The notes below the pieces were generated by a model, which was given only the letters and a program-made list of their open reading frames with translations, made no database searches and was not told the DNA's origin. A program made the position numbers and the translations under genes. Of a stretch of DNA of 64,000 bases, positions 1 through 8,122 are shown one piece after another. The DNA comes from Synechococcus sp. 8F6 (GTDB lineage Bacteria; Cyanobacteriota; Cyanobacteriia; PCC-6307; Cyanobiaceae). Position 1 is the stretch's first letter. Every line of letters starts with the position of its first letter. The DNA lies in assembly GCF_002252665.1 (NCBI RefSeq), contig NZ_NQKZ01000001.1, positions 186,001 to 250,000 on the forward strand, written 5' to 3'.

Positions 1-2361
1 CCAGGCGATCGAGAGACCGTCGAAGGTGGCGGTGCCGCGGCCGATCTCGTCGAGCAGCACCAGCGAGCGTGGCGTGGCGTGGTGAAGGATGTTGGCGGTT
101 TCGGCCATCTCCACCATGAAGGTTGACTGGCCGGCCGCCAGGTCGTCGCCGGCGCCGACGCGGGTGAAGATGCGGTCGGCGATGCCGAGGCGGGCCGATT
201 TGGCGGGGATCCAGCTGCCCATCTGGGCCATCAGCTGCAGCAGGCCGGTCTGGCGCAGGTAGCAGCTTTTGCCGCTGGCGTTGGGGCCGGTGAGGATGAT
301 GAGGTCGGGGGTGGCCCCAAGGCGGATGCTGTTGGCGGTGAAGGGCTCCTCCACCAGCAACTGCTCCACCACCGGGTGGCGGCCGGCCTCGATGGTCAGC
401 AGGCGGGCTTCGGGGCCGCTGGGGTCGGTGATCTCGGGGCAGCAGTAGCCGCTGGTGGCGGCCACCTCCGCCAGCGATGCGATCGCATCGAGCTCGGCCA
501 CCAGCCGGGCGGCGTGGCGGATGGCGGTGCCCTGCTCGCCCACCTGGGCCCGCAGGGCGCAGAACAGCTCGTATTCGCGCTGGGCGGCGCGGGCCTTGAG
601 CTGCTGGATGGCGCCCTCGCGGTGGCGCAGGGCCGGGGTGACGAAGCGCTCCTCGTTGGCCAGGGTTTGGCGGCGGATCCAGTGCTGGGGTACCGCTTCC
701 GCCTTGGCCTTGGACACCGCCAGGAAGTAGCCGAAGGTGCGGTGGTACTGGAGTTTAAGGGTGCTGACGCCGCTGAGCCGGCGCTCTTCGGCCTCCTGCT
801 GGGTTAGCCAGGCGTCCTGGTCGTCGAGCTGGTTGCGCAGCTCGTCGAGGCTGGGGTCGACGCCGTCGTGGATCAGGCCGCCTTCAGTGAGCGATAGGGG
901 CGGGGTGTCGAGCAGGGTGTGGCGCAGCGCGGCGGCCAGGGTGTCGAGCTCGGGCCAGGGACGGGCCAGGGCCCGCAGCGGGGCGCTGGTGGCCTGGGCG
1001 AGCTGGGCCGCTAGCTGGGGCAGGCGCTCCAGACCATCGGCCAGGGCCACCAGATCACGGGCCGAGGCGCTGCCGGCGCCGGCTCGGCCGGCCAGGCGCT
1101 CCAGGTCGCCCATGGGGCGCAGCAGCCGGCGGATCGCCAGCCGCAGGCTGCGCTGCTCCACCAGCTCGCTGACGCCGCCCTGGCGCTCCAGGATCGCGGC
1201 GCGCTCCACCAGCGGTGCCAGCAGCCAGCGGCGCAGGCAGCGGCCGCCCATGGCGGTGTGGGTGCGATCCAGCGCCCACAGCAGGGAGCCCTGCAGCTGG
1301 CCGCCCAGCTGGGTTTTGGTGAGCTCCAGGTTGCGGCGGGTGGCGGCATCGAGCACCAGCTGGTCGCCGGCGTGCCAGGTGGTGGGGGGATCCAGGGGCA
1401 CCTGCTGCTCCTGCAGGGTGCTGTCGAGGTAGGCCACCAGGCCGCCGGCCGCCCGCAGCGCCAGGGGCAGCTCGCCCAGCCCCAGGCCCGACAGGCTGGC
1501 CAGGCTGAAGCGTTGCTTGAGGGTGGTGCTGGCTTCCAGCGCTTCAAAGGGGGTGCGGGGCAGGGGCGTCAGTCGCAGGGCGTCGGGGCACCAGGCGGGG
1601 CTGGTGGCGTCTGAGCTGGCGGCGGGCCAGAGCACCTCGGCGGCTTCCACCTGCAGCAGCTCCTGGTGCAGGGCGTCGCTGCCTTCGCGCTCGGTGACCC
1701 GGAATTCGCCCGTGCTGACATCGGCCACCGCCAGACCCCAGCGGGCGGCTGAGCTGCCGGCGCCCTCCAGCACCACGGCGCACAGCCAGTTGTTGCGGCG
1801 GGCCGCCAGCAGGCCTTCCTCGAGCACGGTGCCGGGGGTGAGCACCCGGGTGATGCCGCGCTTGAGCAGTTCGCCCTTGGCGGGGGTGGTTTCGAGCTGG
1901 TCGCACAGGGCCACGCACAGGCCGCGGCGCACCAGTTCGCCGCAGTAGCGCTCGGCGGCATGGTGGGGGATGCCCGCCATCGGCACCCGGCCGATGCCCT
2001 TGCCGCCCTCCTTGCCGGTGAGGGTGAGCTCCAGCAGGCGCGAGAGGGTGATGGCGTCTTCGAAGAAGCACTCGAAGAAGTCGCCGAGTCGGTAGAGCAG
2101 CACCCGATCGGGATGGGCGCGCTTGAGCTCCACGTAGTGGCGCAGCATCGGCGTGAGCTGCTCCGGTTCCACCAGGCCGTGGTGGTGCCAGGGGGGCAGG
2201 TCGGTGTCGCTCTCTGGGGGGGCTGCCGGCGCAGCTTCTGGGGCCGGCTGGCGCTGGCGGGGGCGGGGCCGCGCTGAGCCTGTGGGGGGCTGCTCGGGCA
2301 GGCCGAGGGCGGCGGCGAGCGAAAGCTGCTGGTCGGCTTCCGCGGCCACGGCGAGGGGCAT
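1..2361 (-). CDS. mutS: DNA mismatch repair protein MutS (3' end beyond window)
   Basis: MutS recognises mismatches and uses ATP to start mismatch repair. In the third minus-strand frame, ATG at 2361 opens about 787 codons that run off the left edge. After a Pro/Ala-rich leader of about 60 residues comes the mismatch-binding domain I ([16 protein letters not shown]). The Walker A motif GPNASGKS is near residue 692 and the Walker B stretch [14 protein letters not shown] lies within the first 65 bases of the window. The far C-terminal helix-turn-helix is therefore missing from view. It is divergent from psbZ. The identification is firm; whether it acts in classical repair (no mutL or mutH seen here) cannot be told. 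Confidence 0.93.
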   Translation of the reverse strand, partial: MPLAVAAEADQQLSLAAALGLPEQPPTGSARPRPRQRQPAPEAAPAAPPESDTDLPPWHHHGLVEPEQLTPMLRHYVELKRAHPDRVLLYRLGDFFECFFEDAITLSRLLELTLTGKEGGKGIGRVPMAGIPHHAAERYCGELVRRGLCVALCDQLETTPAKGELLKRGITRVLTPGTVLEEGLLAARRNNWLCAVVLEGAGSSAARWGLAVADVSTGEFRVTEREGSDALHQELLQVEAAEVLWPAASSDATSPAWCPDALRLTPLPRTPFEALEASTTLKQRFSLASLSGLGLGELPLALRAAGGLVAYLDSTLQEQQVPLDPPTTWHAGDQLVLDAATRRNLELTKTQLGGQLQGSLLWALDRTHTAMGGRCLRRWLLAPLVERAAILERQGGVSELVEQRSLRLAIRRLLRPMGDLERLAGRAGAGSASARDLVALADGLERLPQLAAQLAQATSAPLRALARPWPELDTLAAALRHTLLDTPPLSLTEGGLIHDGVDPSLDELRNQLDDQDAWLTQQEAEERRLSGVSTLKLQYHRTFGYFLAVSKAKAEAVPQHWIRRQTLANEERFVTPALRHREGAIQQLKARAAQREYELFCALRAQVGEQGTAIRHAARLVAELDAIASLAEVAATSGYCCPEITDPSGPEARLLTIEAGRHPVVEQLLVEEPFTANSIRLGATPDLIILTGPNASGKSCYLRQTGLLQLMAQMGSWIPAKSARLGIADRIFTRVGAGDDLAAGQSTFMVEMAETANILHHATPRSLVLLDEIGRGTATFDGLSIAW

Positions 2362-2530
2362 GCACAGGAGGTCATTGATCGTAGGCGCGTTGGCCTGGTG
2401 GCTCACCCCACAACTTGTGAAGGATCGCCGGGGGGGCTCGGCTGGGGGCCGGCCCGTCGTGTGAGAATCCGCCCACTGACTTGATCAGGCTCAGTTCTGA
2501 TCTGGCTCCGCGCCACTCGCCGCATCCGCC

Positions 2531-2719
2531 ATGCAGATCCTCAACACCCTCACCGTTTTGGCCCTGGTGGTGCTGTCGTTTGCCCTGATCGTGGCGGTGC
2601 CGGTGCTGTACGCCAGCAGTGAGGATTCGGGCCGCTCCAATCGCCTGATCCTGCTCGGCGGCATCGCCTGGGTGGGCCTGGTGCTGCTCAACTGGGGCAT
2701 GAGCTTCTTTGTGGTTTGA
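2531..2719 (+). CDS. psbZ: Photosystem II reaction centre protein PsbZ (Ycf9)
   Basis: A 62-residue protein with two hydrophobic transmembrane segments (about residues 3-27 and 38-60) joined by a short polar loop containing SSEDSGRSNR. Length and layout match PsbZ, a small thylakoid membrane subunit that stabilises the photosystem II core and its antenna contacts. It sits 50 bp before ribH on the same strand, an order I recall from other cyanobacteria. No strong Shine-Dalgarno is visible ahead of the ATG. Confidence 0.93.
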   Translation: MQILNTLTVLALVVLSFALIVAVPVLYASSEDSGRSNRLILLGGIAWVGLVLLNWGMSFFVV

Positions 2720-2768
2720 GGGTTTTCAGCCCCGCTGCGTAGCCTGAGGGCATTCGCACACCAACTCC

Positions 2769-3248
2769 GTGGCCAGCTTCGAAGGAACCTTCACCGGCGC
2801 CAGCGGCCTCAGAATCGCCATCGTGGTGGCGCGATTCAATGATCTGGTCACCGGCAAGCTGCTGAGCGGTTGCCTGGATTGTTTGGGCCGGCACGGGATT
2901 GATACCGCTGCCACCAGCTCCCAGCTCGACATCGCCTGGGTGCCCGGCAGCTTCGAGATTCCCTTGGTGGCCCAGCGCCTGGCGGCGAGCGGTCGCTACC
3001 AGGTGGTGATCACCCTGGGGGCCGTGATCCGCGGCGACACCCCCCACTTCGACGTGGTGGTGGCCGAGGTGAGCAAGGGCGTGGCCGCCGTGGGCCGCTC
3101 CACCGGCGTGCCGGTGATCTTCGGTGTGCTCACCACCGACACGATGCAGCAGGCCCTGGAGCGGGCCGGCATCAAGAGCAACCTGGGCTGGAATTACGGC
3201 CTGCAGGCGCTGGAAATGGGCAGCCTGATGGCGGCGCTGCCTGGCTGA
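2769..3248 (+). CDS. ribH: 6,7-dimethyl-8-ribityllumazine synthase
   Basis: Penultimate enzyme of riboflavin synthesis, condensing 5-amino-6-ribitylaminouracil with 3,4-dihydroxybutanone 4-phosphate. The 159-residue length is usual for RibH. Family landmarks are [13 protein letters not shown] near the N-terminus, the WVPGSFEIP segment, [14 protein letters not shown] with the catalytic His, and [11 protein letters not shown]. The start is GTG at 2769, giving [10 protein letters not shown]; no ATG fits better. It follows psbZ and ends convergent to the GNAT gene, with a repeat copy in between. Confidence 0.95.
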   Translation: MASFEGTFTGASGLRIAIVVARFNDLVTGKLLSGCLDCLGRHGIDTAATSSQLDIAWVPGSFEIPLVAQRLAASGRYQVVITLGAVIRGDTPHFDVVVAEVSKGVAAVGRSTGVPVIFGVLTTDTMQQALERAGIKSNLGWNYGLQALEMGSLMAALPG

Positions 3249-3295
3249 GTGGGCTGCTGAGGTGACGGCGGCGCGGTGGATGCTGCGTTTGCGCG

Positions 3296-3336
3296 TGCTC
3301 CGGAATTCTGTACAGGCTGTACCGCTTTTGGCACAG
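3296..3336. repeat. Palindromic CTGTACAG repeat, copy 1 (degenerate right arm)
   Basis: The left arm GGAATTCTGTACAG is intact. The centre base is G instead of the usual C, and the right arm keeps only CTGTAC before diverging. It lies between the convergent ribH and GNAT genes and belongs to the seven-copy family described in the findings. Confidence 0.75.
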
Positions 3337-3374
3337 TGCGCAGCGTTGCTCTCCGCGGCGTTGCTCTCCTCGGC

Positions 3375-3866
3375 TCAGGCGGAAGAGCTGCCATCGCGCT
3401 GGGGCCTGCTCGCTGCTTGTTTCACCAGCAGCACCTGGGGCTCCGCAGTGCGGAAGCCCAGCTGCTCGTAGAAGCCGGTGCTGTTGGTGGTCATCAGGTA
3501 GAGGCGCTCGACGCCGAGCAAGGCCGGAGTGGCCAGCAGGGCTTCCACCACCCGGCGGCCGAGGCCCTGGCCGTGCAGGTCGCCGGCCACCACCACATCC
3601 CAGAGCACGGCGCGATAGATGCCATCGCTGCTGGCCCGGCCGAAGCCCACCAGACGCTTGCCCTGCCACAGGCTCACCACCACGGTGCTGCCGGCCAGCA
3701 GTTTGCGCAGCTGCGCCATGGTGCGCCCCTGGGCCCAGAAGGCGTGCTTGTTGAACAGGCGCTGCAGCTTCCACAGGCCCCGGGTGGGTCGCAGGCCAGG
3801 TCCGAGGCCAAACCAGCGCAAGCCTGGGGCGCCCGGGGCGTGGATCAGGAGCCGCAGTGCTGCCAT
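3375..3866 (-). CDS. GNAT-family N-acetyltransferase
   Basis: Transfers an acetyl group from acetyl-CoA to an amine; the substrate is not evident. The 163-residue protein has the GNAT core: VVVSLWQGKRLVGFGRASSD (beta strands), then the acetyl-CoA pyrophosphate loop GDLHGQGLGRRVVEALL (Q/RxxGxG/A type), and the late motif YLMTTNSTGFYEQLGF. I chose ATG at 3866 (MAALRLLIHA) because an upstream ATG at 3980 would run deep into vapC. It resembles the cyanobacterial/chloroplast GNAT group, which acts on protein or small-molecule amines. It is 17 bp downstream of vapC on the same strand. Confidence 0.85.
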   Translation of the reverse strand: MAALRLLIHAPGAPGLRWFGLGPGLRPTRGLWKLQRLFNKHAFWAQGRTMAQLRKLLAGSTVVVSLWQGKRLVGFGRASSDGIYRAVLWDVVVAGDLHGQGLGRRVVEALLATPALLGVERLYLMTTNSTGFYEQLGFRTAEPQVLLVKQAASRPQRDGSSSA

Positions 3867-3883
3867 CGCACCATCCTCAAGCT

Positions 3884-4276
3884 TTAAGCGATCACCGCTT
3901 GGATATCCGTGAGGCCAAAGTCGTTGCCCTTGAACAGCAGTGGTGCGGCGCAAAACTGTGCCAGGGCGTAGGAATAGCAATCACCCAGGTTCAAGCCTGC
4001 AGGGTGGCGGCCTTTGCCGAAGCGGCGGAAGGCCGAACGGGCGATCTGGGCCTGATCGGCGTTGAAAGGCACAATTGCCACGTTCGCCGTGGCCAGGAAC
4101 AGGTCCAGGTCACTTTGGCCGTCGATGCCGAAGCGGGCCTCCACCACGATCGAGAGTTCCACCAGAGAAGCGGCGGACAGGCGCCGTTGATCGGCTGCGG
4201 CGATGGCGGCGTTGAAGGCAGCCCGCTCCGGCTCGTTTTGAAGGATCGCCAGCACGGCGGAAGGGTCGATCACCAT
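3884..4276 (-). CDS. vapC: VapC-like PIN-domain ribonuclease toxin
   Basis: A 130-residue PIN domain. VapC toxins cleave tRNA or rRNA when not bound by their antitoxin. The metal-binding acidic residues are in place: D4 in MVIDPSAV, E40 in SLVELS, D99 in LGDCYSYALA and D119 in KGNDFGLTD. The start codon overlaps the stop of the upstream antitoxin gene by one base (TGATG), the usual translational coupling of such modules. All catalytic acids look intact, so it is probably active. Confidence 0.88.
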   Translation of the reverse strand: MVIDPSAVLAILQNEPERAAFNAAIAAADQRRLSAASLVELSIVVEARFGIDGQSDLDLFLATANVAIVPFNADQAQIARSAFRRFGKGRHPAGLNLGDCYSYALAQFCAAPLLFKGNDFGLTDIQAVIA

Positions 4277-4545
4277 CAGCCGGAAACGCCGATGGCGTTG
4301 TAGCCGAGGATCTCTTCAGGGCTGCGGCTGTCGATCACGGGACGGCTGGCCGCACGCAGGGCAATCTCATTGAGGCGATCGGCGAGGCATTCACGCCCCT
4401 TGGACGCCTGTTGCCGTTGCTGTTTCAGGCGATCGAGCCTTTCGTGCAGCGACTGGATCACAGCAGCTGTTTTGGTTTCACCGGCGAGAGCCGCAACTTC
4501 GCCAGCCAGGCGATCGGCTTCGCTGTTGCGGATGTTCAGCGCCAT
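4276..4545 (-). CDS. vapB: VapB-like antitoxin (Rv0623-type)
   Basis: An 89-residue protein starting MALNIRNSEADRLAGEVAAL, the typical opening of the Rv0623-type VapB family: a short N-terminal DNA-binding strand-helix-helix, then a charged helix rich in Arg/Gln (about residues 33-50) and a C-terminal tail that would wrap the toxin. It should neutralise the adjacent VapC and autorepress the pair. The ATG at 4545 is the first Met giving the family N-terminus; the frame stays open far upstream only as a shadow of rfbA. It is divergent from rfbA with about 85 bp between them. Confidence 0.85.
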   Translation of the reverse strand: MALNIRNSEADRLAGEVAALAGETKTAAVIQSLHERLDRLKQQRQQASKGRECLADRLNEIALRAASRPVIDSRSPEEILGYNAIGVSG

Positions 4546-4632
4546 GGCGGGCGGTGTGTAGCAACACTCTTCTGAGTGTAGACAGGCCTGGCTGAGCTGC
4601 CATGGCACCATTCTCCAAGCGGAGTGCGCCCT

Positions 4633-5517
4633 ATGGCCCGCAAGGGCATCATCTTGGCCGGCGGCAGCGGCACCCGGCTGCATCCGATCACCCAGGCGGT
4701 GAGCAAGCAGCTGCTGCCGGTGTTTGACAAGCCGATGATCTATTACCCGCTCAGCACACTGATGCTGGCGGGGATTCGGGAGTTGCTGATCATCACCACG
4801 CCCCAGGATCAGCCGGCTTTTGAGCGGCTGCTGGGCGATGGCACCCGCTGGGGCATGACGATCGCCTACGCCGTGCAGCCCAGCCCCGATGGGCTGGCCC
4901 AGGCTTTTCTGATCGGTGCCGACTTCCTGGCCGGTGCGCCGGCGGCCCTGGTGCTGGGCGACAACCTGTTCCACGGCCACGACCTCAGCCCCCAGCTCCA
5001 GGGCTGCAACGGCGATCGGGCCGGGGCCACGGTGTTTGCCTATCCCGTGCGGGATCCCCAGCGCTATGGCGTGGTGGGTTTCGATGGCGACGGGCGGGTG
5101 ACCAGCCTGGAGGAGAAGCCAGCCAAGCCGCGCTCGCGCTACGCCGTGACCGGGCTCTACTTCTACGACGACACCGTGGTGGAGCGGGCCCGCCGGGTGC
5201 AACCCTCGCCCCGGGGCGAGCTGGAGATCACCGACCTCAACCGGATGTACCTCGAGGAGGGCCTGCTCAAGGTGGAGCTGATGGGCCGGGGCATGGCCTG
5301 GTTGGATACGGGCACCTGCGAGTCGCTGCATGAGGCCGGCAGCTACATCCGCACCCTGGAGCACCGCCAGGGCCTCAAGGTGGGCTGCCCCGAGGAGGTG
5401 GCCTGGCGGCTGGGCTGGATCAGCGCCGATCAGCTCGCCGCTCTGGCTGCCCCGCTGCGCAAGAGCGGCTACGGCGATTACCTCCTGCAGCTGCTGGAGA
5501 CTCCCGATGCAGGCTGA
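4633..5517 (+). CDS. rfbA: Glucose-1-phosphate thymidylyltransferase
   Basis: First step of dTDP-L-rhamnose synthesis: glucose-1-phosphate plus dTTP gives dTDP-glucose. The 294-residue protein begins [20 protein letters not shown], the nucleotidyltransferase signature, followed by [26 protein letters not shown] and [11 protein letters not shown], ending with the homotetramerisation region typical of RmlA. A GTG at 4624 would add three residues, but ATG at 4633 matches the family. It heads the rfbACDB operon and overlaps rfbC by 11 bp. Confidence 0.95.
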   Translation: MARKGIILAGGSGTRLHPITQAVSKQLLPVFDKPMIYYPLSTLMLAGIRELLIITTPQDQPAFERLLGDGTRWGMTIAYAVQPSPDGLAQAFLIGADFLAGAPAALVLGDNLFHGHDLSPQLQGCNGDRAGATVFAYPVRDPQRYGVVGFDGDGRVTSLEEKPAKPRSRYAVTGLYFYDDTVVERARRVQPSPRGELEITDLNRMYLEEGLLKVELMGRGMAWLDTGTCESLHEAGSYIRTLEHRQGLKVGCPEEVAWRLGWISADQLAALAAPLRKSGYGDYLLQLLETPDAG

Positions 5518-6106
5518 AGCGCTCTGCACGGCGGCGGGCTTCCCCATTGAGGGTCCGTGGCTTTTGACGCCACGTGTATTTGGCGATGCGCGGGGCTTTT
5601 TCTTCGAGAGCTGGAACCAGCAGCGCTTTGCCGAGCTGCTGGCGGCCGATGGCCAGCCCGTGCTCGGCTTCGTGCAAGACAACCATTCGCGCTCCAGCCG
5701 GGGGGTGCTGCGGGGTTTGCACTACCAGCTGCCGCCCCATCCCCAGGGAAAGCTGGTGCGCTGCGTGCTGGGGGAGATTTTTGATGTGGCGGTGGACATC
5801 CGCCGCAGTTCGCCCACGTTTGGCCAGTGGGTGGGTGTGGTGCTGAGCGCCACCAACCATCAGCAGCTGTGGGTGCCGCCGGGGTTTGCCCACGGCTTCC
5901 TCACCCTGAGTGAGCAGGCCGAGGTGCTCTACAAAACCACCGACTTCTGGAGCCGCGATTGCGAGCGCGCCATCCGTTGGGACGACCCCGCGCTGGCGAT
6001 CGCCTGGCCGCGCGAGAGCCTGGCGGGTGGAGAGCCACAGCTTTCCGAGAAGGATGCCGCAGCGCCGCTGCTGGCGGAGCTGACCGAAGGAGATTTGTTT
6101 CCATGA
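5507..6106 (+). CDS. rfbC: dTDP-4-dehydrorhamnose 3,5-epimerase
   Basis: Third step of dTDP-L-rhamnose synthesis, a cupin-fold epimerase of 199 residues. Motifs: [29 protein letters not shown] (catalytic His), [19 protein letters not shown] and [15 protein letters not shown]. The ATG at 5507 lies inside the last codons of rfbA, and the gene ends in an ATGA overlap with rfbD, so the three genes are probably translationally coupled. Longer upstream frames are shadows of rfbA. Confidence 0.94.
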   Translation: MQAEALCTAAGFPIEGPWLLTPRVFGDARGFFFESWNQQRFAELLAADGQPVLGFVQDNHSRSSRGVLRGLHYQLPPHPQGKLVRCVLGEIFDVAVDIRRSSPTFGQWVGVVLSATNHQQLWVPPGFAHGFLTLSEQAEVLYKTTDFWSRDCERAIRWDDPALAIAWPRESLAGGEPQLSEKDAAAPLLAELTEGDLFP

Positions 6107-7005
6107 AGATGCTGCTTACCGGAGCTACCGGTCAGCTGGGCCAGGCCTTAATCGTCTCGAAGCCGCCGGGGATTGAGCTCATCGCTTGCAGCCGCGCTGA
6201 GCTGGATCTCGCAAACCCCGGCGCTTGCCAGCTGGCAGTGGTCCGGCATCAGCCGGATTGGGTGCTCAATGCCGGCGCCTACACGGCCGTGGACAACGCG
6301 GAAAGCGAGCCGGAGCTGGCCATGGCGGTGAATGCCGGAGCTCCGGCGGCCTTCGCTGAGGCTCTGGCTGCAACGGGTGGCCGGCTGCTCCAGCTAAGCA
6401 CGGATTTCGTGTTCAACGGGGCCCAAGGCTCCCCTTATCGCCCCGAGCAGCCGTTGGGTCCCCTCGGCGTGTACGGGAGAACCAAGGCGGCGGGGGAGGC
6501 GGCGGCCTTGATCCTGCCGGAGGCGCGGGTGTTGCGGACCGGTTGGGTGTATGGACCGGTTGGTCACAACTTCTGCCTCACCATGCTGCGACTCCACGCT
6601 CAGAAGGCTGCGCTGGGCGAATCCCTGGGGGTCGTGGCGGATCAGGTGGGCTGCCCCACCAGCACCGCTACCTTGGCGGAGGCCTGCTGGCGGTCGGTCG
6701 GGGTGGGTCCTCCGGCAGCCAACGCCAAACCCGCTGAGGGCCCGCGGATCCTCCATTGGAGCGATGCTGGCGTGGCCAGCTGGTACGACTTCGCGGTGGC
6801 GATCGGTGAATTGGGGGTGGCGGCCGGCTTGTTGGCGCAGGCAGCCACCGTTCGCCCGATCACCACCGCTGACTACCCCACCCCTGCCCGGCGACCCAGC
6901 TATTCCCTGCTTGACTGCACTATTAGCCGCCTGGCACTGGGACTGGAGCCGGTGCATTGGCGAGCAGCGCTGGCTCAGGTGCTTGCTAGAGCGCTAATAC
7001 TCTGA
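6103..7005 (+). CDS. rfbD: dTDP-4-dehydrorhamnose reductase
   Basis: Last step of dTDP-L-rhamnose synthesis, an NAD(P)H-dependent short-chain dehydrogenase of 300 residues. Seen: the Rossmann motif LLTGATGQLGQAL at the N-terminus, NAGAYTAVDNAE, the STDFVFNG strand and the catalytic YGRTKAAGE (YxxxK). The ATG at 6103 overlaps the rfbC stop as ATGA. The product supplies dTDP-rhamnose for surface polysaccharide; no glycosyltransferases are in this window. Confidence 0.93.
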   Translation: MKMLLTGATGQLGQALIVSKPPGIELIACSRAELDLANPGACQLAVVRHQPDWVLNAGAYTAVDNAESEPELAMAVNAGAPAAFAEALAATGGRLLQLSTDFVFNGAQGSPYRPEQPLGPLGVYGRTKAAGEAAALILPEARVLRTGWVYGPVGHNFCLTMLRLHAQKAALGESLGVVADQVGCPTSTATLAEACWRSVGVGPPAANAKPAEGPRILHWSDAGVASWYDFAVAIGELGVAAGLLAQAATVRPITTADYPTPARRPSYSLLDCTISRLALGLEPVHWRAALAQVLARALIL

Positions 7006-7015
7006 ATATCCATTA

Positions 7016-8089
7016 ATGCATCGAGTGAGCACCTCCCCGCTACCAAGTGGCATTCGGCGGGTGCTGGTGACTGGCGGTGCTGGCTTCATTGGTGGGGCGC
7101 TGGTGCGGCGCCTGCTGCGCGACAGCACCGCGCTGGTGTTCAACCTTGACAAACTTGGTTACGCCAGCGATCTCACCAGCATTGAGCTTGCCCTTGCTGT
7201 GTTGGGCTCGACCGCTGAGAGCCGTTACCAGCTGCTGCGGGTGGACCTTATGGATGCCACTGCTACGGCCGAGGCTGTGCGGCACGCCGATCCGGATCTG
7301 GTGTTCCACCTGGCCGCCGAGAGTCATGTCGACCGGTCAATCGAGGGCCCAGGCGTGTTCCTCGAGAGCAACGTGCTGGGCACGTTCAACCTGCTGCAGG
7401 CGGTGCGCGCCCACTGGGATGGCTTGCCTCACGAGCGCCAGGAGCGCTTCCGCGTCCACCACATCAGCACCGATGAGGTGTTCGGTTCCCTAGGGCCCAT
7501 GGGCTGGTTTTCGGAAGCAACCCCCTATGACCCCCGCAGCCCTTATTCCGCCAGCAAAGCAGCCAGCGACCACTTGGTGCGCGCTTGGTACCACACCTAC
7601 AACCTGCCGGTGGTCCTCACCAACTGTTCCAACAATTACGGCCCCTGGCAGTTTCCCGAGAAGCTGATCCCGGTGGTGATTCTCAAGGCATTGGCTGGCC
7701 AGGCGATCCCTCTTTACGGCGATGGTGCGAACGTGCGCGACTGGCTCTATGTAGAGGACCACGTGGATGCGCTGTTGCTGGTAGCGACCAAGGGTCAGTT
7801 GGGTCAGAGCTACTGCATTGGCGGCGCGGGGTCCACTGGCCAAGATCGTGAGCACACCAATAGGCAGGTGGTGGAGGCGATCTGCACCCTGATGGATAGG
7901 CACCGACCGGAAGCTGCCCCCCACAGTCGCTTGATCACAGCGGTCACTGATCGCCCTGGCCATGATCGGCGTTACGCGATTGACTCAACAAAAATCAGGT
8001 CTGAGTTGGGGTGGAAGCCCCGGTACCCGTTTGAGCAGGGGCTGGCGCTCACTGTGAGCTGGTATCTGAATCACGGGCGGCCTCAGTAG
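7016..8089 (+). CDS. rfbB: dTDP-glucose 4,6-dehydratase
   Basis: Second step of dTDP-L-rhamnose synthesis. The 357-residue extended SDR has VLVTGGAGFIGGALVRRLL near residue 16, HLAAESHVDRSI, ISTDEVFGSLG and the catalytic YSASKAASDHLVRAW, then NCSNNYGPWQFPEKLIP. It lies 10 bp after rfbD and ends the operon. Codon use here and in rfbD looks slightly less GC-biased than in the neighbouring secA, perhaps because surface-polysaccharide genes are exchanged more often; I did not compute this. Confidence 0.94.
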   Translation: MHRVSTSPLPSGIRRVLVTGGAGFIGGALVRRLLRDSTALVFNLDKLGYASDLTSIELALAVLGSTAESRYQLLRVDLMDATATAEAVRHADPDLVFHLAAESHVDRSIEGPGVFLESNVLGTFNLLQAVRAHWDGLPHERQERFRVHHISTDEVFGSLGPMGWFSEATPYDPRSPYSASKAASDHLVRAWYHTYNLPVVLTNCSNNYGPWQFPEKLIPVVILKALAGQAIPLYGDGANVRDWLYVEDHVDALLLVATKGQLGQSYCIGGAGSTGQDREHTNRQVVEAICTLMDRHRPEAAPHSRLITAVTDRPGHDRRYAIDSTKIRSELGWKPRYPFEQGLALTVSWYLNHGRPQ

Positions 8090-8122
8090 GCTGACGCGAT
8101 TGCTTTGGTAGCCATTCCCACC

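Noticed and set aside
1544-2375. Two minus-strand frames of about 270 codons in the mutS region
   Set aside because: They are Arg/Pro-rich out-of-frame shadows. The third frame encodes MutS with clear motifs and runs off the window.
4276-5682. 468-codon minus-strand frame opposite rfbA
   Set aside because: Only its last 89 codons (the antitoxin) look like protein; the rest is the complement of rfbA.
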